DNA of 64,000 bases, taken from assembly GCA_963811595.1 (NCBI GenBank), contig CAWERW010000002.1:1-64000 (forward strand), given 5' to 3'. Each line of letters opens with the position of its first letter. Position 1 is the stretch's first letter. The translations under genes were made by a program, and so were the position numbers. Shown one piece after another: positions 42,462 through 50,094 of this stretch. The notes under the pieces are model-generated. The model was given only the letters and a program-made list of their open reading frames with translations, did no database searches and was not told where the DNA came from. The stretch is from DASQFQ01 sp963811595 (GTDB lineage: Bacteria; Actinomycetota; Thermoleophilia; Solirubrobacterales; Solirubrobacteraceae).

Positions 42462-42530
42462 ATCGAACAGAAGGCTAGCGGCGCGCCCAGACCCTCAAGT
42501 CTGGTGCTCCATAACCGATAAATCACTCAG

Positions 42531-42620
42531 GTTCGCCTCCCGAAAGGGCAAACCGTCCGCGAGGACGGGACGCAAAGCCACGGAGCTCGCATACGAGCCA
42601 GCCGGGTTGCCGAAGGAACG
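42531..42620 (+). promoter_or_regulatory. Cyclic-di-GMP-I (GEMM) riboswitch
   Basis: The conserved core is present: AGGGCAAACC, stem CCGTCC/GGACGG (42553-42568) capped by a GCGA tetraloop, then GGGACGCAAAGCCA, a second stem GCTCG/CGAGC (42585-42598), and CAGCCGGGTTGCCGAAG. GTTC (42531) can pair with GAAC (42616) to close P1. An AT-rich CGATAAAT (42516-42523) just upstream may be the -10 element. It controls the CAP-domain gene starting at 42680. Confidence 0.93.
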
Positions 42621-42679
42621 CTCATGGGGCTTCGGGTCCGTCGAACCGATCCGAGTCCAAGACGTTCCGGAGGCATTCC

Positions 42680-43261
42680 GTGTTTCGTTCAACCATCGTT
42701 CGCAAGGGTCCAGGGCTTGCGATCGTGCTCGCGCTCGCGGCGCTGTTCGCGCCCGCGGCCGCCCACGCGCGGCCGGCCACCGTCGCCGGTGCCTGCTCCG
42801 ACACCGCGCTGAAGCCGACGCGCGGCAACCTCGACGCCGTGCGCGACGCCGTGCTGTGCCTCCACAACAAGGAGCGCGCGCGCCACGGGATGCCGCTGCT
42901 GCGCGAGAACCCGCGCCTGCGCCGCGCCGCCGCCGGCCACTCCGAGCACATGGTGAGCCGCCGCTTCTTCGACCACACCTCGCCGGGCGGCGCGACGATG
43001 GTCGACCGCATCCGCCGCACGGGCTACACCTCGGGCGCCCGCGCCTGGTCGCTGGGCGAGAACATCGCCTGGGGCTCCGGCAGCCTCGCGACCGCCGCCC
43101 AGATCCACCGCAGCTGGATGCGGTCCTCCGGCCATCGCGCCAACATCCTCCAGCGCTCGTTCCGCGAGATCGGCATCGGCATCGAGACCGGCCTCCCCGT
43201 GCGCCTGTCGGCCGCGCAGTCCGGCGCCACCTACACCACAGACTTCGGCTACCGCCGATAG
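42680..43261 (+). CDS. Secreted CAP/SCP-domain protein under c-di-GMP riboswitch
   Basis: 193 residues from GTG, with GGAGG (42669-42673) 6 bases upstream. The signal peptide covers ~1-31 (LAIVLALAALFAPAAAHA). The CAP domain shows VLCLHNKERARHGMPLL, AAAGHSEHMVSRRFFDHTSPGG, SLGENIAWG and RSWMRSSGHRANIL, which includes the His/Glu/His cavity residues of the YkwD-like CAP family. CAP proteins bind lipids, ions or peptides outside cells. A c-di-GMP riboswitch lies in its leader. A strong terminator follows, so it forms a monocistronic unit. Confidence 0.93.
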   Translation: MFRSTIVRKGPGLAIVLALAALFAPAAAHARPATVAGACSDTALKPTRGNLDAVRDAVLCLHNKERARHGMPLLRENPRLRRAAAGHSEHMVSRRFFDHTSPGGATMVDRIRRTGYTSGARAWSLGENIAWGSGSLATAAQIHRSWMRSSGHRANILQRSFREIGIGIETGLPVRLSAAQSGATYTTDFGYRR

Positions 43262-43285
43262 AGCAGGGCCTGTTCGGGAACGCAC

Positions 43286-43317
43286 CGCCCCCGCCCGTCA
43301 GGGCGGGGGCGTTGTTA
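43286..43317 (+). terminator. Intrinsic terminator after the CAP gene
   Basis: The 11-bp perfect stem CGCCCCCGCCC / GGGCGGGGGCG has loop GTCA and is followed by TTGTTAG. It lies 25 bases after the CAP gene stop and 15 bases before the next start. Confidence 0.85.
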
Positions 43318-43331
43318 GCCTCCGCCGCCCC

Positions 43332-44597
43332 GTGGCGGACGTCCAGCCCCTCAACGCGCTCCACTACGCGCTCGACCGCGTCGGCGGCCTGCCGCCGGTC
43401 GTGGCGCCGCCCTACGACGTGATCGACGCCGAGCTGCGCGCCGACCTGGCGTCGCGCTCGCCCTACAACGTCGTCGAGATCGACCTCCCGCAGGCCGACG
43501 GCGACCTCGACCCCTACGCGCACGCCGCCACGCTGTTCAACGAGTGGCAGGCCGACGAGATCCTCGTCCGCGACCCCGAGCCCGCCTTCTGGGCGCTCGC
43601 GCAGGACTACACCGGCCCCGACGGTACGGCCTACACCCGCAAGGGCCTCTTCGCCCGCGTCCGGGTCGAGGACTACGGCCCCGGCCGCATCCGCCCCCAC
43701 GAGCGCACCCACCCCGGCCCGAAGGAGGACCGGCTGCGGCTCACGCGCGCGACGCGCGCGAACCTCTCCCCCATCTTCTCGCTCTACGACGATCCGGAGG
43801 GCGCGGCGTGGGCCGCGCTCTCGCCGCACACGGAGACCGTGCCGTGGGGCGAGGTCACCGACGACGACGGCACCCAGCACCGCCTCTGGCGCGTCCACGA
43901 CGCGGGCGCCCTGGAGGCCGTCGCCGCGACGCTCGCCGACACCGAGCTGCTGATCGCCGACGGCCACCACCGCTACGAGACCGCGCGCGTGTACGCCGAC
44001 GAGGTCGGCGGCGAGGGTGACCATCGCTACGTGCTGATGTGCCTCGTCGCGCTCCAGGACCCGGGCCTGACCGTGTTCCCCACCCACCGCCTGCTGACCG
44101 CATTGCCCGACGACAAGCGCCAGGCGCTGCGCGAGGCCATCACCCGCGACTGGGAGATGGCGGAGGTCGCCGCGGAGGACCTCGAGCCCGCCGCGGCCGC
44201 CGACGGGCGCATCCGCATCGGCTACCTCGACGCCCACCACCGGCGCCCGCTGATGCTCACGCTCAAGGACCCGGCGATCGCCGAGGCCGCGCTGCCGGGG
44301 ATGCCCGAGCCCTACCGCCGCCTCGACACCGCCGTGCTCGAGGCGCTGCTCCTCAAGGCCGCGCTGGGCATGACCGAGGACGACATCTCGCACCTGCACG
44401 GCCTCGACTACGCGCGCGACTTCGAGCAGGCGCGCGAGCGCGTCGAGCACGGGGACGCCGAGGCCGCGTTCTTCATGAGCCCGACCCCGGTCGAGCACGT
44501 GCGCGACGTCGCCGCGGCGGGCGTGAACATGCCGCCGAAGTCGACCTACTTCTTCCCGAAGGTGCTGACGGGCAAGCTGTTCAACCCGCTCGCCTAG
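43332..44597 (+). CDS. DUF1015 family protein
   Basis: 421 residues from GTG. The family signature is clear: VAPPYDVI near the N-terminus, SPYNVVEIDLP, then RPHERTHPGPKEDRLRL, LIADGHHRYETA, and the C-terminal FFMSPTPVEHVRDVAAAG with MPPKSTYFFPKV. The invariant His/Asp/Lys motifs suggest an enzyme, but activity in bacteria is unknown to me. The protein is cytosolic with no signal peptide. It follows a terminator and is probably the first gene of an operon with OsmC and Nudix genes (10-base gap, then overlap). Confidence 0.9.
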   Translation: MADVQPLNALHYALDRVGGLPPVVAPPYDVIDAELRADLASRSPYNVVEIDLPQADGDLDPYAHAATLFNEWQADEILVRDPEPAFWALAQDYTGPDGTAYTRKGLFARVRVEDYGPGRIRPHERTHPGPKEDRLRLTRATRANLSPIFSLYDDPEGAAWAALSPHTETVPWGEVTDDDGTQHRLWRVHDAGALEAVAATLADTELLIADGHHRYETARVYADEVGGEGDHRYVLMCLVALQDPGLTVFPTHRLLTALPDDKRQALREAITRDWEMAEVAAEDLEPAAAADGRIRIGYLDAHHRRPLMLTLKDPAIAEAALPGMPEPYRRLDTAVLEALLLKAALGMTEDDISHLHGLDYARDFEQARERVEHGDAEAAFFMSPTPVEHVRDVAAAGVNMPPKSTYFFPKVLTGKLFNPLA

Positions 44598-44607
44598 GAT
44601 CCCCGGC

Positions 44608-45000
44608 ATGAGAGCCGTCGCGCGGCAGCGCGAGAAGTTCACGCATGACCTCAAGGTGCGCCACCACCGCCTGACCGCGGACGAGCCGGAGTCCTCCGGC
44701 GGCGACGACCAGGGCCCGAGCCCGCAGGAGCTGCTCGCCGCCGCACTCGCCTCGTGCACGGCGATCACGATCGAGATGTACGCCAAGCGCAAGGGCTGGA
44801 AGATCGACGGCCTCGAGGTCGACTGCGACTACACGCCCGCCGAGCGCGGCAACGCGACGAACTTCAAGCTCGTCATCCGCGCGCCCGCCCACCTGTCCGA
44901 GGAGCAGGTCGAGCGCCTGCAGGTGGTCGCGGCCAAGTGCCCCGTCCACCGGACGCTCGAGGGCGAGGTCCTGTTCGACGAGCGGGTCGAGCTCGCCTGA
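44608..45000 (+). CDS. OsmC-family peroxide-responsive protein
   Basis: 130 residues. The two redox Cys are in ASCTAIT and AKCPVHR, the hallmark of the OsmC/Ohr superfamily, which reduces hydroperoxides. The N-terminal FTHDLKVRHHRLTADEP and the GPSPQELLAAALASC segments fit the YhfA-like subgroup. It lies 10 bases after the DUF1015 gene. The stop TGA overlaps the apparent CTG start of the Nudix gene as CTGA. Confidence 0.92.
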   Translation: MRAVARQREKFTHDLKVRHHRLTADEPESSGGDDQGPSPQELLAAALASCTAITIEMYAKRKGWKIDGLEVDCDYTPAERGNATNFKLVIRAPAHLSEEQVERLQVVAAKCPVHRTLEGEVLFDERVELA

Positions 45001-45581
45001 GGACCCGGGCCGCACTCGCGGAGGAGCTGCGGAGCGCGCTGCTCGCGCCCGAGGCCGCGCTCGCCATCGACGTCCACGGCGGCACCGAGGCGGCCGTCCT
45101 CGCGCCGCTGTACCTCGACGAGGCCGGCGAGCTGCACGCCGTCTTCACCAAGCGCCGCGACGACCTCAAGCGCCACGCGGGCGAGATCTCGTTCCCCGGC
45201 GGGCGCCGCGACCCGGAGGACGCGGACCTGACCGCCACCGCGCTGCGCGAGACCCAGGAGGAGATCGGGCTGCCGCCCGACGCGGTCGAGATCGTCGGCG
45301 CGCTGCCCCCGACGCCGACGTTCGTGACCAACTACGCCGTCTATCCGTTCGTCGGGCTGATCGAGCCCGGCTTCGCCTGGGAGCTGGCCGACGCCGAGGT
45401 CGCCTACATCCTCGAGCTGCCGCTCGAGGCGGTCCGGGCCGCCCACGCGACCCAGCGGCTCGTCCGGCGCGGCGTCCCGTTCCGCACCGACACGTACCAG
45501 GTCGGCGACCACCTCATCTGGGGCGCGACCGCGCGGATGGTCAAGGACCTGCTGGCGCGGCTCAGGCCCGCCGCAGGGTGA
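44997..45581 (+). CDS. CoA pyrophosphatase-type Nudix hydrolase
   Basis: 194 residues. The UPF0035 signature VFTKRRDDLKRHAGEISFPGG is followed by the Nudix box (GGRRDP...ALRETQEEIGL) with a complete REXXEE. This subgroup cleaves CoA and acyl-CoA into 4'-phosphopantetheine and ADP. The frame has no ATG, GTG or TTG between the stop-free upstream region and the Nudix box. The only start consistent with the N-terminus is CTG at 44997, overlapping the osmC stop as CTGA. No ribosome-binding site is evident, so translational coupling is assumed. Confidence 0.85.
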   Translation: MRTRAALAEELRSALLAPEAALAIDVHGGTEAAVLAPLYLDEAGELHAVFTKRRDDLKRHAGEISFPGGRRDPEDADLTATALRETQEEIGLPPDAVEIVGALPPTPTFVTNYAVYPFVGLIEPGFAWELADAEVAYILELPLEAVRAAHATQRLVRRGVPFRTDTYQVGDHLIWGATARMVKDLLARLRPAAG

Positions 45582-46290
45582 GCAGGGCGAAGCCGAGCGT
45601 CGTCTTACCCTCCGGGTGCTCCCAGCGCGCCCGCGCGCCCTCGACCCACGCGCGCAGCTCCGGGTCGTCGCCCTGTGCGAGCTCGGCCTCTCCGTTGCCG
45701 ATCAGCGTCTCCTCGTAGCGCGCCCAGTCCTCGTCCGCGGCGACCGCGGCCGCGAGGACGTCCCAGCCCGCGGCGCGCGCGCCCGCCTCGAGGCCCGCGA
45801 GCCCGTCGGGCAGCTCGTCCGCGGTCGCGCCGCCGAGCGCCGCGAGGTAGCCGGCGCTCGGCGCCTGACGCCAGAAGCCCTCGCCGACCAGCGCGAGCCC
45901 GCCGTCGGGGCGGGCGAGCCCGGCGAGACCGTTCAAGGAGGGCTCCCAGCCCCCCATCGCGTGCGAGGAGGCGAGGCAGCAGACGAGGTCGTAGCCGCCG
46001 AGCTCCAGCGTCACGTCGGAGTACGCGGCCTCGTGCACGATGTCGACCCGGTCGCGTGCCGCCAGCGCCCAGCTGCGCGCGGGCTCGATGCCCTCCGTGC
46101 GCACCCCGTGGCGCGCCTTGATGCGCGCGAGCAGCTCGCCCTCGCCGCAGCCGACGTCGAGCACGCGGGCGTCGGCCGCCAGCGGCAGCGCGGCGACCGC
46201 GTCCTCGATCGCCGCCTCGGACAGCGGATTGGCGAAGGCGACGCCGCGATGCGTGATCGCGGAGATCGCTGCGCGGTCCAGTGGAGACAT
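45562..46290 (-). CDS. Class I SAM-dependent methyltransferase
   Basis: 242 residues from ATG MSPLDRAAISAI. The SAM-binding motif I is VLDVGCGEGELL, motif II has TEGIEPARSWALAA, and the post-motif is YDLVCCLASSHAMGGW. This is the generic type 11/25 methyltransferase fold with no substrate clue. The ATG overlaps the stop of the upstream NAD-binding gene by one base (TGATG). Its 3' end overlaps the convergent Nudix gene by 20 bases. Confidence 0.85.
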   Translation of the reverse strand: MSPLDRAAISAITHRGVAFANPLSEAAIEDAVAALPLAADARVLDVGCGEGELLARIKARHGVRTEGIEPARSWALAARDRVDIVHEAAYSDVTLELGGYDLVCCLASSHAMGGWEPSLNGLAGLARPDGGLALVGEGFWRQAPSAGYLAALGGATADELPDGLAGLEAGARAAGWDVLAAAVAADEDWARYEETLIGNGEAELAQGDDPELRAWVEGARARWEHPEGKTTLGFALLTLRRA

Positions 46291-46760
46291 CACGCCAATA
46301 GTGCCGCGACCGCGGCCGCCGCGTCGCGCGTCCACTCCTCGCACGCCGCCGGGTCGGTCGCGAGCAGCTCGACGGGGATGTTCCACGTCGCCTCCGCGCG
46401 CCGCACGACCTCGGCCCCGCCGGCGAGGACGTCGCCGCCCAGCGTCCCCGCGGCCTCGTAGACCAGCCCGCGCACGGGCGTGTCGACGAGCTTCTCGCAC
46501 AGCATCCGCAGGCGCCCGGCGTGCAGCTCGGCCGCGCCCTCCCCGGTCGCGCTCCCGAGCAGCCACACGACCACCGTCACCCCGGCGATGGCCTCCATCA
46601 GCGTCGCGATGCGATCCGGGTCGCCGACGTAGGGCTCCGCCCCGGCCGCGGCGATCGCCTCCGTCCGCTCCCGCGCGCGCGTCGTCCCGCGCACCGCGTG
46701 CCCGGCGGCGACGAGCTCGCGCGCGAGCGCCTGCCCGCGCCCGCCGCAGCCGATGATCAG
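46290..46760 (-). CDS. NAD(P)-binding Rossmann-fold protein
   Basis: 156 residues. It begins directly at the first beta strand: IIGCGGRGQALARELVAAGH with the GxGxxG-like loop, then VRGTTRARERTEAI and GVTVVVWLLGS. It resembles short atypical SDR or NmrA-like proteins but lacks the C-terminal half and the catalytic YxxxK. In frame there is no ATG, GTG or TTG before the glycine loop. CTG at 46760 overlaps the previous stop as CTGA, and this is the apparent start. It is followed by the methyltransferase (TGATG). The function is unknown. Confidence 0.75.
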   Translation of the reverse strand: MIIGCGGRGQALARELVAAGHAVRGTTRARERTEAIAAAGAEPYVGDPDRIATLMEAIAGVTVVVWLLGSATGEGAAELHAGRLRMLCEKLVDTPVRGLVYEAAGTLGGDVLAGGAEVVRRAEATWNIPVELLATDPAACEEWTRDAAAAVAALLA

Positions 46761-47104
46761 GATCCGGGCGATTCCTCGCCCTCGCGCTGCCGGAACGCCG
46801 CGGCGCGCTCCTTGAGCTCGGCGTGGTCGCGGCGGACCTCCTCCGCGACCTCCTCCTCGGTGCGGTCCGGGAGCCCGCGGCGGCGGCGGCGCTCGTTCTG
46901 CGCCTCGAGCATCTGGGCCACGTCGTCGATCTCGTTCTCGGCCTCGACCTGGGGCGAGCGCGTGGGCTTCCAGTCGAGCTGCTCGGCGCCCGAGCCGGGG
47001 TAGAACTGGCCGAGCGCCAGCACGGCGAGCACCATCAGGACGAGGCCGACGATCACGATCACGGTGAAGGTGTCGATCCCGGCAGCGTAGTGTGCCCGCC
47101 TCAT
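46757..47104 (-). CDS. Small membrane protein with charged cytoplasmic tail
   Basis: 115 residues from ATG 47104; ATG 47110 adds two residues. One hydrophobic helix (~12-33, FTVIVIVGLVLMVLAVLAL) is followed by a long charged helical tail rich in Glu, Arg and Gln (VEAENEIDDVAQMLEAQNERRRRR), likely a coiled coil. No family name is known to me. Its ATG shares the tetranucleotide CATG with the divergent Rrf2 gene, so the two genes overlap head-to-head. Its stop overlaps the CTG start of the NAD-binding gene. Confidence 0.8.
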   Translation of the reverse strand: MRRAHYAAGIDTFTVIVIVGLVLMVLAVLALGQFYPGSGAEQLDWKPTRSPQVEAENEIDDVAQMLEAQNERRRRRGLPDRTEEEVAEEVRRDHAELKERAAAFRQREGEESPGS

Positions 47105-47558
47105 GCGCATCTCCGCTCGAGCCGACTACGCGCTGCGCGCCGCCGCCGAGCTCGCCGCCGCCGGCGGCGGGCCCGTCAAGGGCGACGCGCTCGCGACGGC
47201 CCAGAAGATCCCGCACAAGTTCCTCGAGAACATCCTCGCCGACCTCCGCCATGCGCGGCTCGTGCGCTCGCAGCGCGGCGCCGACGGCGGCTACTGGCTC
47301 GCCCAGCCGGCGGAGGACATCTCGCTCGCCGACGTCATCCGCGCCGTCGAGGGCCCGCTGGCCAGCGTCCGCGGCGAGGCGCCGGAGGACGTCGAGTACC
47401 CCGGCGCCGCCGAGCACCTGCAGGAGATCTGGATCGCCGTGCGCGCGAGCGTGCGCGGCGTGGTCGAGCACGTCACGCTCGCCGAGCTCGCAGCCGGCGA
47501 GCTGCCGGAGGCGATCAAGCGGCTCGCCGACGACCCGGAGGCGTGGGTCCGGCGCTGA
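47103..47558 (+). CDS. Rrf2-family transcriptional regulator without cysteines (CymR-like)
   Basis: 151 residues beginning MRISARADYALRAAAELA, the canonical Rrf2 N-terminus. A winged HTH contains KIPHKFLENILADLRHARLVRSQRGADGGYWLAQP. It has no cysteine anywhere, so it cannot bind the Fe-S cluster of IscR or NsrR. Cysteine-free members such as CymR control cysteine and sulfur metabolism. Its 3' end overlaps the convergent sulfate transporter gene cysA by 44 bases, which fits a sulfur-regulatory role (inference). Confidence 0.88.
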   Translation: MRISARADYALRAAAELAAAGGGPVKGDALATAQKIPHKFLENILADLRHARLVRSQRGADGGYWLAQPAEDISLADVIRAVEGPLASVRGEAPEDVEYPGAAEHLQEIWIAVRASVRGVVEHVTLAELAAGELPEAIKRLADDPEAWVRR

Positions 47559-48477
47559 GCCACACGATCGAGCCCGCCGCGGGCTCGATCGCGTCGGCCT
47601 CGGCGCGCGTGAGCTGCACGGAGACCTCCTCGCCGTCCTGGCGGACGACCTCGACGCGCACCTCGAAGCCGAGGTGCAGGACGCGCTGGACCATCGCCTC
47701 CTCCCAGCCGTCCTCCGGCCGGTCGGAGAGCGCGACGTCGTGCGGGCGCACGAGCTCGCCGCGGACCTTCGAGACCGGGCCGAGGAAGCCCATCACGAAC
47801 GGGTCGGCCGGGTTGTCGTAGAGCTCGCGCGGCGCGCCGGCCTGGGCGATCTTGCCGTCCTTGAGCAGCACGATCAGGTCGGCGAGCTCCATCGCCTCCT
47901 CCTGGTCGTGGGTGACGAGCACGGTCGTGACCGGCACCTGCTCGTGCAGGCGCCGCAGCCACGCGCGCAGGTCGGCGCGGACGTTGGCGTCGAGCGCGCC
48001 GAACGGCTCGTCGAGCAGCAGCACGCTCGGCTCGACGGCCAGCGCGCGGGCGAGCGCCATGCGCTGGCGCTGGCCGCCGGAGAGCTGGCTCGGGTAGCGG
48101 TCGTGGAAGCCGTCGAGACCGACGAGGTGCAGCAGCTCGTCGACCTTGGCCTTGATCTCGGGCTTCGGCTTCTTGCGGATCTTGAGCCCGAACGCCACGT
48201 TGTCGCGCAGCGTCATGTGCTTGAACGCGGCGTAGTGCTGGAAGACGAAGCCGATCCCGCGCTTCTGCGGCGGCAGCCGCGTGGCGTCGTTGCCGCTGAC
48301 CACGATCGTGCCCGAGTCCGGCACCTCCAGCCCGGCGATGACGCGCAGCAGCGTCGACTTGCCCGAGCCGCTCGGGCCGAGCAGGGCGGTCAGCTTGCCG
48401 TCGGGCGCCTCGAACGAGATGTCGTCGAGGGCGGCGAAGTCGCCGAAGCGCTTGGAGACGGATTCGACGGCGATCAG
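47515..48477 (-). CDS. cysA: Sulfate/thiosulfate ABC transporter ATP-binding protein
   Basis: 320 residues. Walker A is GPSGSGKST, the Q-loop FQHYAAFKH, the signature LSGGQRQRMALARAL, Walker B LLLDEPFGALD and the switch His VTHDQEEA. The C-terminal TOBE-like domain follows. There is no ATG, GTG or TTG before Walker A. The apparent start is CTG at 48477, overlapping the cysW stop as CTGA, with GGAGGG eight bases upstream. That ribosome-binding site makes this the strongest case for a genuine CTG start in the window. It energises the CysT/CysW permease. Confidence 0.92.
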   Translation of the reverse strand: MIAVESVSKRFGDFAALDDISFEAPDGKLTALLGPSGSGKSTLLRVIAGLEVPDSGTIVVSGNDATRLPPQKRGIGFVFQHYAAFKHMTLRDNVAFGLKIRKKPKPEIKAKVDELLHLVGLDGFHDRYPSQLSGGQRQRMALARALAVEPSVLLLDEPFGALDANVRADLRAWLRRLHEQVPVTTVLVTHDQEEAMELADLIVLLKDGKIAQAGAPRELYDNPADPFVMGFLGPVSKVRGELVRPHDVALSDRPEDGWEEAMVQRVLHLGFEVRVEVVRQDGEEVSVQLTRAEADAIEPAAGSIVWLSAGPTPPGRRRAA

Positions 48478-49280
48478 GATTCGGCCCTCCGGGACCCGAT
48501 CACGGACATGAACACGAGGGTGGCGAGGGCGATCGCGGCCAGCAGCGCGGAGGCGGCGTACGCGCCCGCGAGGTCGAAGTTCTGGAAGCGCTTCTCGACC
48601 AGCAGCGTCAGCGTCTCGGTCTCGCCGGCGATCTTGCCCGAGACGACGCTGACCGCGCCGAACTCGCCGATCGCCCGCGCGGTCGACAGCACGACGCCGT
48701 AGGCAAGGCCCCAGCGGATCGCGGGCAGGGTGACGCGCCAGAACGTCTGCCACCCGCTGGCGCCGAGCGTGGCCGCGGCCTGCTCCTGCTCGTCGCCGAT
48801 CTCCTGGAGCACGGGCGCGACCTCGCGCACCACGAACGGCATCGAGACGAAGATCGTGGCGAGCACGATCCCGGGGACCGAGAAGATGATCTGGATCCCG
48901 GCCTCGGCCAGCGCCGGCCCGAACCAGCCCGTGCGCCCGTAGACCAGCAGCAGCGACAGGCCGACCACCACCGGCGAGATCGCGAACGGCAGGTCGATCA
49001 GCCCGTCGAGCAGGCGCTTGCCGGGGAAGCGCCCGCGCACGAGCGCCATCGCCGCCAGGACGCCGAAGACCGCGTTGAGCGGCACGGTGATGAGGGCCAC
49101 CTCGAGCGTGAGGAACAGCGCGTGGACCGCGGCCGGGGTCGTGATCGACTCGAAGAACGCGCCGATCCCCCGCTCGAACGTGCGGTAGAAGACGAGCGCG
49201 ACCGGCACGAACAGCAGCACGGCGAGGTAGCCGAGCGCGACCACGCGCAGCCCGACGCGGCTCTTGCGGTCAACGCTCAT
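48474..49280 (-). CDS. cysW: Sulfate ABC transporter permease CysW
   Basis: 268 residues with six helices. The permease signature is EQEQAAATLGASGWQTFWRVTLPAIRWGL, and the helix segment STARAIGEFGAVSVVSG is diagnostic of CysW/CysT. It forms the membrane channel with CysT. It overlaps cysT by 11 bases and cysA by 4 bases, so translation is tightly coupled. Confidence 0.94.
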   Translation of the reverse strand: MSVDRKSRVGLRVVALGYLAVLLFVPVALVFYRTFERGIGAFFESITTPAAVHALFLTLEVALITVPLNAVFGVLAAMALVRGRFPGKRLLDGLIDLPFAISPVVVGLSLLLVYGRTGWFGPALAEAGIQIIFSVPGIVLATIFVSMPFVVREVAPVLQEIGDEQEQAAATLGASGWQTFWRVTLPAIRWGLAYGVVLSTARAIGEFGAVSVVSGKIAGETETLTLLVEKRFQNFDLAGAYAASALLAAIALATLVFMSVIGSRRAES

Positions 49281-50094
49281 GTCGACTGCCCCACGCTCCG
49301 AGCCAGCGGATGCCGACGAGGACGAGCAGCGACACCAGCAGCAGCACGACCGACACCGCCGCGGCGCCGCCGATGTTGTCGGACTCGATCTGCTTGTACA
49401 CGAAGACCGACGAGACCTGGGTGTCGAACGGCACGTTGCCCGAGATCAGCACGACCGAGCCGAACTCGCCGACCGCGCGCGCGAACGCGAGCGCCGCGCC
49501 CGAGAAGATCGCCGGCACCAGCGACGGCAGGATCACGCGCGCGAAGATCACCGCCGGGCGGGCGCCGAGCGACGCGGCGGCCTCCTCCATCTCGCGGTCG
49601 AGCTCGAGCAGCACCGGCTGCACCGATCGGATCACGAAGGGCAGCGTCACGAACAGCAGGGCCAGCAGCACCGCCGGCTTGGTCAGCGCGACGTTGACGC
49701 CGATCGGGCTGTTCGGCCCGTAGAGCGCCAGCAGCGTCAGGCCGGCGACGATCGTCGGCAGCGCGAACGGCAGGTCGATCACCGCGTTGACCACGGCCTT
49801 GCCGCGGAAGCGGTCGCGCACGAGCACCCAGGCGATCAGCGTGCCGAAGCCCGCGTTGATCGCCGCCGTCCCCAGCGAGACGAGCAGCGTGAAGCGCAGG
49901 GCGCTGACCGCCTGCCGCGACGTCACCGAGTCCCAGAACTCGCCGAGGCCGTCGTCGAACGAGTGCACGACGACGGCCGCGAGCGGCAGCAGGACGATGA
50001 TGCTGAGCCACAGCACCGACAGTCCCATGGCCAGGCCCCCGCTCGGGAGGCCGGCGCCGGAGCGCCGGCGCGCCATAGGGAGCGCGACGCTCAT
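49270..50094 (-). CDS. cysT: Sulfate ABC transporter permease CysT (CysU)
   Basis: 274 residues, six helices. The inner-membrane permease motif EMEEAAASLGARPAVIFARVILPSL is followed by ALAFARAVGEFGSVVLISGN, the CysT/CysU hallmark. The ATG overlaps the binding-protein stop as ATGA. It pairs with CysW to form the transmembrane channel for sulfate or thiosulfate. Confidence 0.94.
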   Translation of the reverse strand: MSVALPMARRRSGAGLPSGGLAMGLSVLWLSIIVLLPLAAVVVHSFDDGLGEFWDSVTSRQAVSALRFTLLVSLGTAAINAGFGTLIAWVLVRDRFRGKAVVNAVIDLPFALPTIVAGLTLLALYGPNSPIGVNVALTKPAVLLALLFVTLPFVIRSVQPVLLELDREMEEAAASLGARPAVIFARVILPSLVPAIFSGAALAFARAVGEFGSVVLISGNVPFDTQVSSVFVYKQIESDNIGGAAAVSVVLLLVSLLVLVGIRWLGAWGSRHER

